Assembly (NCBI RefSeq): GCF_014655715.1
Contig: NZ_BNBM01000026.1
Coordinates: 1-64,000, forward strand
DNA length: 64,000 nt
DNA from: Streptomyces lanatus
Lineage (GTDB): Bacteria > Actinomycetota > Actinomycetes > Streptomycetales > Streptomycetaceae
Direction: 5' to 3'
The position numbers were made by a program, and so were the translations under genes. The notes under the pieces are model-generated. The model ran no database searches and was not told where the DNA came from. It saw nothing but the letters and a program-made list of their open reading frames with translations. Below are positions 7,809 to 15,513 of this stretch, piece after piece; the first letter of the stretch is position 1; each line of letters starts with the position of its first letter.

Positions 7809-9320
7809 TCAGCCTTCGAGGGGTTCGTAGTGGAACCAGTCGAAGTGGACGGCGCCCTCGGCCGCGTACATGCCGATGACGCGGCCGGTGAAGCCGCCGG
7901 CGACCTCGGTCGACAGGTAACGGCCGTCGAGGGCCGCGAGTTCGGTGAACGTGCCGTCGGGTTGCTCGATGCCGAGGGAGACGATGTCGGGTCCGGTGCG
8001 CGGTCCGTGCGGAGGCGGTGGGTCCGAAATGGTGAGGGCGAGGACCAGTGGCCCTGCGGGTACGGCTTGTTCGGCCACGACCGTGCGCAGGGAGCCGACG
8101 CGCGCGATCACCCGTACCTCCGTCCCGGACGCCTCGATCGCGTAGTGGTGCCGCTCGTCGAGGCGGACAGCGAGGCCGCCGCGACCCTGCTCCGGGTCGA
8201 CCAGGGTACGGGCCCGGCAGTTGAGGTGCTGCTGGCGGCGGCCGGTGAACACCGCGTCGGGTTCGTCCAGGGAGCCGCCCCGCGCATGGAGCGTCAGCCA
8301 TCCGGGGCGCTCCTTGGTGGTGCACAGCTCGGCGGGGCGGTCCCGCACGGAGATCCAGGCCGGCCCGAGTTCGCTGAGCTCGAAGTCGTCGCGCCCTTCC
8401 TCGACGGGGACGGGGGAGAGCGGCCACGGGAGCGTGGAGAGGTCCGTGCCGACCTCGCCGACGACGGGCCAGTCGTCCTCCCAGGTCACGGGTGCCAGGA
8501 AGGTCTCGCGGCCGAGCACGTGCCAGCCGGGGGTGCCGCCGCGCGGCCGTACGCCGAGGAAGACCATCCACCACGAGCCGTCGGGGCCCTGGACCAGGTC
8601 GGCGTGGCCGGTGTTCTGGATGGGGTGGTCGGTGCCGCGGTGGGTGAGGACGGGGTTGGCCGGGCACGGCTCGAAGGGGCCGGTCGGCGCTGGGCCGCGG
8701 GCGATGGACACGCCGTGGCCGCGTTCGGTGCCGCCCTCGGCGATGAGCAGGTACCAGTAGTCGCCGATCCGGTAGAGGTGCGGTGCCTCCGGGGCCTTGG
8801 CGCCGGGGCCGCCGGACCAGAGCCCCTGCGGTGTGCCGTACGTCTGCCCGGTGGACGGGTCGAGGCGGACCTGTGCGACACCGGCGACGGTGCACCAGCA
8901 GGTGCCGTCCTCGTCCCAGGCCAGGTCGGGATCGATGCCCGGTACGCCCGGCGCCCGGATCGGATCCGACCATGGTCCGGCCGGGTCGGTGGCGGTGACG
9001 ATCAGGTTGCCGCCGCCCTCGCTGCAGTTGGTGACGATCAGCCAGAAGCGGCCGTCGTGGTGGCGCAGGGTGGGGGCGTAGATGCCGCCCGAGGACGGCA
9101 TGGAGGCCGGCAGACGCAACTGCTCCGGCCGGTCCAGGGCGTTGCCGATCTGCCGCCAGTGCACGAGGTCGCGGCTGTGGAAGAGGGGTACGCCGGGGAA
9201 GTACTCGAAGCTGGAGCAGGCGAGGTAGTAGTCGTCGCCGACCCGGCAGATGCTCGGGTCGGGGTGGAACCCGGGGAGCACGGGGTTGGTGGCGCGGGCG
9301 GGCTGGTTCTGGGCGGGCAC
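7809..9320 (-). CDS. Cytoplasmic GH43 beta-xylosidase/alpha-L-arabinofuranosidase
   Basis: 503 aa, no signal peptide. The GTG at 9320 has AAAGGACG upstream. The start is confirmed by the typical GH43 opening NPVLPGFHPDPSICRVGDDYY. Catalytic candidates are the Asp of FHPDPS, Asp of GIDPDLAWD and Glu of KAPEAPHLY. The last about 190 residues are the beta-sandwich common in beta-xylosidases of this length (xynB type). The gene starts 41 nt after the GH36 stop, so the two are probably co-transcribed and process imported oligosaccharides. Confidence 0.9.
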   Translation of the reverse strand: MPAQNQPARATNPVLPGFHPDPSICRVGDDYYLACSSFEYFPGVPLFHSRDLVHWRQIGNALDRPEQLRLPASMPSSGGIYAPTLRHHDGRFWLIVTNCSEGGGNLIVTATDPAGPWSDPIRAPGVPGIDPDLAWDEDGTCWCTVAGVAQVRLDPSTGQTYGTPQGLWSGGPGAKAPEAPHLYRIGDYWYLLIAEGGTERGHGVSIARGPAPTGPFEPCPANPVLTHRGTDHPIQNTGHADLVQGPDGSWWMVFLGVRPRGGTPGWHVLGRETFLAPVTWEDDWPVVGEVGTDLSTLPWPLSPVPVEEGRDDFELSELGPAWISVRDRPAELCTTKERPGWLTLHARGGSLDEPDAVFTGRRQQHLNCRARTLVDPEQGRGGLAVRLDERHHYAIEASGTEVRVIARVGSLRTVVAEQAVPAGPLVLALTISDPPPPHGPRTGPDIVSLGIEQPDGTFTELAALDGRYLSTEVAGGFTGRVIGMYAAEGAVHFDWFHYEPLEG

Positions 9321-9361
9321 CCTTGGTCGTCCTTTCGTCGGGTGGGCAGCGGGCACGGTAC

Positions 9362-11497
9362 TCAGCGAGCGTCCGGCTGCGTGCGGGTGATGCGAAGCAG
9401 CGCCGCGGAGGGCGCGGTGGGCAGGGTCACGTTGAGGTCGGCGGTGTCCGGGTTCCAGACGGCAACGGCCTGACCCGCGGCGGGGTACAGCACCTCGGCA
9501 CGGGCCGCGCCGCCCGACTGTTCGGGCAGCCGGAGGGTGGTGGTGGCCGCACCGCCCGGGCGGCGCCAGACGGTGAGGTAGGTGGTGGCGGGGGTGTGCA
9601 GGGCCAGGGCGATCCAGGGGTCGTCCCAGCCGGGAAGGCCGAGTGGCCAGGACGGCACGGCTTCCGCCAGGTCGGCGCGGATGGTCTTGTATGCGGCGAC
9701 CGCCTCGTGGACCAGGGCGCGGGCCTCGGGCCCCAGTTCCGGCAGGTGGCCGGAGAGGTGGATGCGGCCGAGGAGGGCGCCGGCCATGGTGAAGGCGACC
9801 TCGTCGAGGGAGTCCTCCGGCTGCGGATAGGCCCACACGGCGCCCTGCTCGGGGGTGACGGCGGTGGGCGCGGAGGCCGCGATGGGCGCGTAGAGCCGCA
9901 GGTTCTGCTGGTCGCTGGTGGACTGCAGTTGCAGCCGCGACAGCAGGGCGTGGTCCCAGCGCATGCCGCCCGAGGCGCAGTTCTCCACCACCAGGTGCGG
10001 ATGGCGGTCCAGGATGCCGTCGAGCCAGTCGAGGTGCGCCCGGTTGTGGCCGAGCAGACCGGCGCCCGGGGTCTCGCCGGGGTGGGCGCTGGTGCCGGAG
10101 CCGGGGTCGATGTTGTGGTCGAGCTTGAGATAGCCGACGCCCCACTCGCCGACCAGGCGGTCCACGACCTGGTCCAGGTGGGCACGGGCGGCCGGGTGAC
10201 GCAGGTCCAGGTGGTGCCGGCCGGTCTCCGTGAGGCGGACGCCGTCGCGGCGGAAGAACGCCTCGTCGGGCAGGGACTTGGCCATGGGGCTGTCGACGCC
10301 GATGACTTCCGGCTCCAGCCACAGGCCGGGCACCATACCGCGTTCGCGGATGCGCTCCAGCACCTCGTGGATCCCCTTCTCGCCGGGGAAGCGGGAGGCG
10401 GCCGGTTCCCAGGCGCCGACGGTGGTCCACCAGCCGCCGTTGTCGCCGTCGTACCAGCCCGCGTCGATGACGAAGTACTCGGCGCCGGCCTCGGCCGCCG
10501 CGTCGATCAGCGGCAGCAGCTTGTCGGTGGTGGGGTCGCCCATCAGGCAGTTCATGTAGTCGTTGAAGATGACGGGCAGACGCCGGTGGTCGGCGTGCGG
10601 GCGGCGGTGGGCGCGGCGGTAGCGGGTCAGCGCGGCGAACGCGGCGTCGGGGCCGCCGTCGGCGCTGAAGGACAGGGCGGCGGGTACGGTGCGGAAGGCG
10701 GCGCCGGGTTCCAGGGGGTGGCGCCAGCCGTGGTGGGCGTCGGTGGGCCCGAACAGTGCCGCGTAGGCCGCCCGGTCGTGTTCTTGGCACTCCCAGCGCC
10801 AACCGCCGCCGTTGTGCTCGATCTGCCACACCCAACTGCGGCCGGTACGCCGGTCCGTGAGGCCGCCCATGGGCAGGTGTCCGCAACTGGACCAGGTGCC
10901 CTGGCCGTTCAGGGCGAAGCCGGCCTTGCCGTGCCCGTACTTCACGCGTCCGCTGACGCCGGGTGTGGTGCGGCGCATCGGCTGTCGCTGCCAGCGGCAC
11001 TCGGCGAGCCAGTCGTTGTCCGCCCACAGCAGGTCGGCGGCGTCGACGGCCGCCGGGTCCCGCGGGGTGAGGCAGCCCACCGTGAGCGAGCTGACCGACT
11101 CCAGGTGCAGTGTGGTCCGCCCTTCGTTGCGCAGGATCACTTCGCCGCGGAGCACGGGGATGCCGTCCGGCGACCGGTAGGTCACCTCCGCGGCCAACCC
11201 GGTTTCCGGGTCATGGAGATGCACGGTCAGCGTGTGCCAGTCGCCGTCGCGGGCCGCGTGGTGGGCCCGGTGGCGCAGCCGCCCGCCGAGAGCGGTCCCG
11301 ATCAGACGGCTGCCCGACCAGCCGCGGCCCTGCCCTGCGGCCGTCACCTCGACCAGCGGCAGGGACGCACCGGGGTCGCCGCCCGCTTCGCCGGGCAGTC
11401 CGAGATGCGCCAGACGGGCGCTGCCGTCGTCGCCGAGGACGAACTCGAGGTGCAGGGCGTCGTGACCCCAGCGGAAGCTCCGCTGTTCGTTCTCCAT
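9362..11497 (-). CDS. Cytoplasmic GH36 alpha-galactosidase
   Basis: 711 aa, the usual GH36 length, with no signal peptide. ATG preceded by GAAAGGACACC. The N-terminal beta-supersandwich is followed by the barrel carrying the retaining nucleophile Asp in YLKLDHN, the NCASGGMRWD motif and the acid/base Asp in STSDQQN. It would remove terminal alpha-galactose from raffinose-family sugars or from galactosylated xyloglucan or mannan oligomers. It is first in a probable two-gene operon with the downstream GH43. Confidence 0.92.
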   Translation of the reverse strand: MENEQRSFRWGHDALHLEFVLGDDGSARLAHLGLPGEAGGDPGASLPLVEVTAAGQGRGWSGSRLIGTALGGRLRHRAHHAARDGDWHTLTVHLHDPETGLAAEVTYRSPDGIPVLRGEVILRNEGRTTLHLESVSSLTVGCLTPRDPAAVDAADLLWADNDWLAECRWQRQPMRRTTPGVSGRVKYGHGKAGFALNGQGTWSSCGHLPMGGLTDRRTGRSWVWQIEHNGGGWRWECQEHDRAAYAALFGPTDAHHGWRHPLEPGAAFRTVPAALSFSADGGPDAAFAALTRYRRAHRRPHADHRRLPVIFNDYMNCLMGDPTTDKLLPLIDAAAEAGAEYFVIDAGWYDGDNGGWWTTVGAWEPAASRFPGEKGIHEVLERIRERGMVPGLWLEPEVIGVDSPMAKSLPDEAFFRRDGVRLTETGRHHLDLRHPAARAHLDQVVDRLVGEWGVGYLKLDHNIDPGSGTSAHPGETPGAGLLGHNRAHLDWLDGILDRHPHLVVENCASGGMRWDHALLSRLQLQSTSDQQNLRLYAPIAASAPTAVTPEQGAVWAYPQPEDSLDEVAFTMAGALLGRIHLSGHLPELGPEARALVHEAVAAYKTIRADLAEAVPSWPLGLPGWDDPWIALALHTPATTYLTVWRRPGGAATTTLRLPEQSGGAARAEVLYPAAGQAVAVWNPDTADLNVTLPTAPSAALLRITRTQPDAR

Positions 11498-11550
11498 GGT
11501 GTCCTTTCCAGGTCAGTGGCCGGGCTGTGGGGCCGGTGTCTCGGTGCAGG

Positions 11551-11584
11551 CCGTGCTCGCCGTCGAACTCGACGGCGAGCACGG
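11551..11584. terminator. Long hairpin between GH12 and GH36 genes
   Basis: Arms 11551-11566 and 11569-11584 are perfectly complementary. The inner pairs must open to give a real loop. It lies just after the GH12 stop and upstream of the GH36 start, so it probably terminates GH12 transcription and separates the two units. Confidence 0.7.
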
Positions 11585-11622
11585 TGGTGTGCGGCGCGGT
11601 GATGCACAAGGGCAGCGCGGCG

Positions 11623-12339
11623 TCAGAAGCCCACGGCGCCCCAGGAGTGAGCCGTGTAGTCGCCCGGCCCGAATTCCCAGCCGGCCATGACGCTGTTGAG
11701 GTAGTGGTCGTTGGTGTAGAGGCCCTTGTTCAGGCCGTAGTTGAAGAACGGGGTGAGGCTGCCGGACCACCAGCCGGACCTGCTCCTGTCCAGGAAGCTG
11801 AGGGTGTGGTCGCCGTTCGGCCAGTTGTAGTCGTAGATGTCCCAGCTGCGGCCGCCCAGGGTGACATTGGTCACGGTCGGGATCGCGTTTCCGTTCCCGT
11901 CGTAGCGGTCGGCCAGCGGCTGGGTGTTGGACCAGTTGAGCCAGATCATCAGCTCGGTCTTGGAGTTGCGGTTGTTCGGCTCGGGGTAGGGGTCGATGAA
12001 GATGTCGTACGTGGCGTTGTACCGCGAGCCGGACTTCGGCCACGCCGACTGGCTGAACCACGAGTTGTTGTTGGGGCTGACGGCGCCGATCTTCTTGGGG
12101 AGTGTGGTCACCGGGGACGACCAGCCCCAGTCCTTGCCGTTGACCATGGCGACGAAGCCGGTGCCGGTCGAGGCGTTCACGCCCCAGGAGTTGTCGTTGG
12201 CGTACCACGTCGAGGCGTTGCCGCCGGTCGAGTAGTGCTTGAACCAGTACGTCTGTGACGCTGCCACTGCCGAGTTCGGCAGGGTGAGGACGAGAGCCAG
12301 CGCCGCGAGGAGCGCGGCCCAGCCGATACGGAATTTCAT
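11623..12339 (-). CDS. GH12 endoglucanase/xyloglucanase, secreted
   Basis: 238 aa. The ATG at 12339 has GGAGG four nt upstream and begins a signal peptide (MKFRIGWAALLAALALVLTLPNSAVAA). The mature protein is a GH12 jelly roll: the nucleophile Glu is in TELMIWLNW and the acid/base Glu in GWEFGPGD near the C-terminus. The length fits a catalytic domain with no binding module. GH12 enzymes cleave beta-1,4-glucan, often including xyloglucan. The GH74 gene lies directly upstream on the same strand, 136 nt away, which supports a role in xyloglucan breakdown. Confidence 0.92.
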   Translation of the reverse strand: MKFRIGWAALLAALALVLTLPNSAVAASQTYWFKHYSTGGNASTWYANDNSWGVNASTGTGFVAMVNGKDWGWSSPVTTLPKKIGAVSPNNNSWFSQSAWPKSGSRYNATYDIFIDPYPEPNNRNSKTELMIWLNWSNTQPLADRYDGNGNAIPTVTNVTLGGRSWDIYDYNWPNGDHTLSFLDRSRSGWWSGSLTPFFNYGLNKGLYTNDHYLNSVMAGWEFGPGDYTAHSWGAVGF

Positions 12340-12475
12340 CAGCCCTCCGGAGTGTGTGCTGAGTGGGGGGATCACACAGGAGAGGAGAAGTCGGTCGTCC
12401 TGCCCTGGCGGCAGGGCTACGTCTGTCTCCCCTTCGGGACCGGGGGTGCGGAGCGCGGTGACCGGGAGTCAGACC

Positions 12476-14845
12476 TCACTTCGGGTCGCCGTAGATGACT
12501 CCGCGTCCGTTGGTCCCGAAGTAGACGCGACCGTGGATCCGGGGGTCTCCGGTCATGGTGTTGCCGGTCCAGGCGTACTGGTGGCGGTCGTCGTTGATGC
12601 GGGTCCAGGTCCGGCCCGCGTCGTCGGACCGGAAGATGCCGCGCACGCCGTGGATCTTGGAGCTGGTGTAGACGGCGGGGTACTTGGCGCCCGGCGCGGC
12701 CTTGCCGAATCCGACGACGTCGCCCTGGTCCACCGCCTCGAACCTGGTGAAGGACGTTCCGGAGTCGGTCGACCGCCACAGCCCGTACGGTGTGGGGGTG
12801 GCGGGCTTGGTGGTGCCGCCGGCCAGCCAGATGTCACCCTCGCGGCCCGGTACCGGCTTGAACCGGACGTTCCCCGCGGTGGGCAGACCGGTCGCCGCCG
12901 TGGCCTTGAAGCCCTTGCCGCCGTCCGTGCTGAGGTAGAAGGCGCCGGCGTCGTAGGCGTAGAACTTCGCCGGGTTCACCCGGTCCGAGCGCACCGAAGC
13001 CCCGGTCGGCAGGCCCTTCGACGCCGTCCAGGTCGCTCCGTGGTCGTCGGACCAGCTGACCGGCGCACCGGCCGGTGACCAGACGATCCGCCTGCCGTCG
13101 GCGCTGATGGCGACGGCCTGGTCCTCGGCTCCGGGCCCGGTGACGCCGGACGGCTCACTGCCCGACGGCGTCCAGGTTGCTCCGCTGTCGGCGGAGATGG
13201 CGAAGTGCTGGGTCCAGCCGCTGGTGGGGTGGCCGACCCGCACGATGGTGTGGGGCGCCAGCTCCGCGTAGTCGAGGGCTGGGGTGCCGCCGAAGGTCGG
13301 GCTGTCGTACATCTTCGGCGCCTTGCGGAAATCCGTGTGCCGGAAGCCGCCGACGTCGCCGACGCCGGAGAAGAGATGCGCCGGGCCGACGGGCGGGCTG
13401 ATCACACACATGACAGCGGTTTCCTCCAACCCCTGGGCCCGCACGGACAGGTGCACCGTGCGGTCGCTGTCCCAGTCGGTCAGGTTGTCGGCGCCGTAGA
13501 TCGTCGCGCCGGTTCCGTACACGAAGTGGTCGGAGTCGAAGGGGTCGATCTGGACGGACTCCATCATCCAGCCCAGCTTGGGGGTCATCTCGGGCAGCGA
13601 CGGCGAGGCGTTCCAGGTCAGCCAGGGAGCGGCGGAGATGTCGATGTCGTAGCGCAGGGTGCGCTCGGAGTTCGTGCCCAGTTCCCACGCGGGGGTCCAG
13701 CTCGCGCCGCCGTCCGTGGAGCGGAAGAGGAGGCAGTCTGGGTACCACTTGACCTGGGTGGACACCATCAGGGTGTCCGGGTTCTGCCGGTCGATGGTCA
13801 GGCCGCTGTAGCCGTACTTGTTGTCGTCGCTGGTGGACGGGACCGGGCTGATGCGGGTCCAGGTGTCGGTGGCGGTGTCCAGCTTCCACACGTCGCCCTT
13901 GGACCCGTCGTAGGGGCCGGCGGTGTCGCTGGTCGCCAGGTACAGGTGGCCGCCGACGTGGTCGAAGACCGCGTGGTGCGGGATGAATCCGGTGGGCTGC
14001 CCGGGGACGCGTTCCCAGGTCGCTCCCGCGTCGGTCGACCGGTACAGGATGTTGTCCTTGTCGGCGACGGTGACGTAGAGGGTCCGGGTGGCCTTCCCAG
14101 GTCTGCCGGTGCGCTTGTCGAAGACGACTTGCAGCACGCCCAGGTTGTCGCCGTTGTAGCCGTCGGGGTCGGTGGGGTCGATGACGAAGTTGCCGACGTT
14201 GGGGAAGTTGGCGACCTTCGCGAAGGTCTTGCCGTGGTCGGTGCTGCGCCACAGCCCGTGGCCCCCGCGCACTCCCAGGTAGAGGATCCTGTTGCGGTTG
14301 GGGTCGATCACCAGCCGCTCGCCGATGCCCCGGCCGGGCATGTTGCCGCCCAGCCGGAACGGCAGGGGAGTGGTCTTCCAGGTGCGGCCGCGGTCGGTCG
14401 AGCGCAGGATCGCCGCCATGCTCGGGTCCCATTCGGGCATGGTGTAGGTGCCCGCCGCCAGGTAGACGCGGTCGGGGTCGACCTCGTCAGTGGCGATGCT
14501 GATGATGCCGGTGTGTCCGTACTCGTCCCAGCCGATCCAGTCGGTGAGGGGGATCCACCGTCTGGACTTCGTGTCGAGGCGGTAGGCGCCGCCGATGTCG
14601 GTCCGGGCATACACCAGTCCGGGCTCGCGCTGGTTGAAGACGATGCCTGTGACGAAGCCGCCGCCGACCATCTCGGCGTTGCGGAAGGTGTAGGGCGTGT
14701 GTCGGACCTTCCCGGCCCCGCGGGCGGATGCGGCGGATGTGACGGATGCGGCGGACGCACCGGAAGGGGCGAGCAGGGGGAGTGCGGCCGTGGCCGCGCC
14801 TGCGGCCAGCACGCCTCGGCGGGAGAGGTGCGGGGCATGGGTCAT
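12476..14845 (-). CDS. GH74 xyloglucan endoglucanase, Tat-exported
   Basis: 789 aa. ATG with AAGGA eight nt upstream. The N-terminus LSRRGVLAAGAATAALPLL is a twin-arginine signal. The rest is a tandem seven-bladed propeller pair with many Asp-box repeats (for example STDRGRTW, STDHGKTF, SDDAGRTW). The candidate catalytic Asp residues are in ARTDIGGAYR near residue 80 and GVGDVGGFRH in the second half, as expected for GH74. The length corresponds to the catalytic domain alone, without a CBM. Known members cut xyloglucan at branched or unbranched glucosyl units. It pairs functionally with the adjacent GH12. Confidence 0.93.
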   Translation of the reverse strand: MTHAPHLSRRGVLAAGAATAALPLLAPSGASAASVTSAASARGAGKVRHTPYTFRNAEMVGGGFVTGIVFNQREPGLVYARTDIGGAYRLDTKSRRWIPLTDWIGWDEYGHTGIISIATDEVDPDRVYLAAGTYTMPEWDPSMAAILRSTDRGRTWKTTPLPFRLGGNMPGRGIGERLVIDPNRNRILYLGVRGGHGLWRSTDHGKTFAKVANFPNVGNFVIDPTDPDGYNGDNLGVLQVVFDKRTGRPGKATRTLYVTVADKDNILYRSTDAGATWERVPGQPTGFIPHHAVFDHVGGHLYLATSDTAGPYDGSKGDVWKLDTATDTWTRISPVPSTSDDNKYGYSGLTIDRQNPDTLMVSTQVKWYPDCLLFRSTDGGASWTPAWELGTNSERTLRYDIDISAAPWLTWNASPSLPEMTPKLGWMMESVQIDPFDSDHFVYGTGATIYGADNLTDWDSDRTVHLSVRAQGLEETAVMCVISPPVGPAHLFSGVGDVGGFRHTDFRKAPKMYDSPTFGGTPALDYAELAPHTIVRVGHPTSGWTQHFAISADSGATWTPSGSEPSGVTGPGAEDQAVAISADGRRIVWSPAGAPVSWSDDHGATWTASKGLPTGASVRSDRVNPAKFYAYDAGAFYLSTDGGKGFKATAATGLPTAGNVRFKPVPGREGDIWLAGGTTKPATPTPYGLWRSTDSGTSFTRFEAVDQGDVVGFGKAAPGAKYPAVYTSSKIHGVRGIFRSDDAGRTWTRINDDRHQYAWTGNTMTGDPRIHGRVYFGTNGRGVIYGDPK

Positions 14846-15164
14846 GACGGGTCCTTGCCTTTCGGGTGCGGGTCCGTGCGGGGCCTGCGCACAAGCAGCG
14901 GTCCGGCCGGCCGGCTCCAGAAGGCGATTCCGCGGGCCTTGTCCAGCGCGACGAAAGTGCGGGGATTGCCCTTCGCCGAAGCCGGAGTTGGTCTGCCGGA
15001 CTTCGCCGGAGCTACTGATGGGGAGGTCCGCAGGACGGCTCGGCGGTTCAGCTCAAGGCTCATGTCGTTGCGGCCCTTCGTTTGCGTGGAGCCGTCCGGC
15101 GGGCGGGCCGACGCTGCGTCGTCCGGTGGTCTCGTGTCGGCAGGGCGGGAGCGATTCGACTCCA

Positions 15165-15180
15165 GTCGACGCGCTTCGAC
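15165..15180. promoter_or_regulatory. LacI-type operator copy (imperfect)
   Basis: GTCGACGCGCTTCGAC differs from the perfect palindrome at 15394 by one base. It lies on the GH74 side of the divergent region, about 320 nt from the GH74 start. Confidence 0.5.
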
Positions 15181-15393
15181 GTTTCGGTGACACTAAGGCC
15201 GTGTTTCCGGGGCGACAACGGCCCGGAAAGGTCACTTTTCGGTAACAGGCACGGTCGGGGTGAGGGCGCATCCCGCCCTCCATGCGGCTTCGCCTCAGAT
15301 GAGCTGGCCTTCTGGATGAACGTCGACGCCCGAAGGGCGGCCCTCGACAGCCGGGCTACTTGTGATTGACACACGACTCAGCGTCATGTCAAC

Positions 15394-15409
15394 GTCGAAG
15401 CGCTTCGAC
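15394..15409. promoter_or_regulatory. Perfect 16-bp palindromic operator upstream of GH3
   Basis: GTCGAAGCGCTTCGAC is fully self-complementary. It lies 22 nt after a TTGACA (15366-15371), where a repressor would cover the -10 or start-point region of the GH3 gene. This CG-centred architecture is typical of LacI-family sites. No LacI gene lies within the hydrolase island. Confidence 0.6.
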
Positions 15410-15513
15410 TCCATCACGACAGTGCGATCGAGAAAAGCCGTACGCCGCCCGGGTCCGCAGTCGCCCACGCTCCCCACGCCGTCTCCGTCGACCTCCTGCA
15501 AGGGACTTCTCAG

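Larger units (their letters stand above)
14846..15513. other. Divergent intergenic control region between GH74 and GH3
   Basis: About 670 nt without a convincing gene. A 73-codon minus-strand frame (14842-15063) overlaps the GH74 start by four bases but shows no recognisable domain and was not called. The stretch holds two copies of a LacI-like palindrome (15165-15180 and 15394-15409) and a TTGACA -35-like element at 15366-15371. Confidence 0.6.

Noticed and set aside
7809..11027. Long minus-strand frame suggesting a single 1072-aa protein
   Set aside because: The upstream portion is a frame shadow of GH36. The GTG at 9320 has a ribosome site and begins a canonical GH43.
14842..15063. 73-codon frame overlapping the GH74 start
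   Set aside because: No domain, no strong ribosome site and a proline/arginine-rich translation. The four-base overlap alone is not enough to call a gene.
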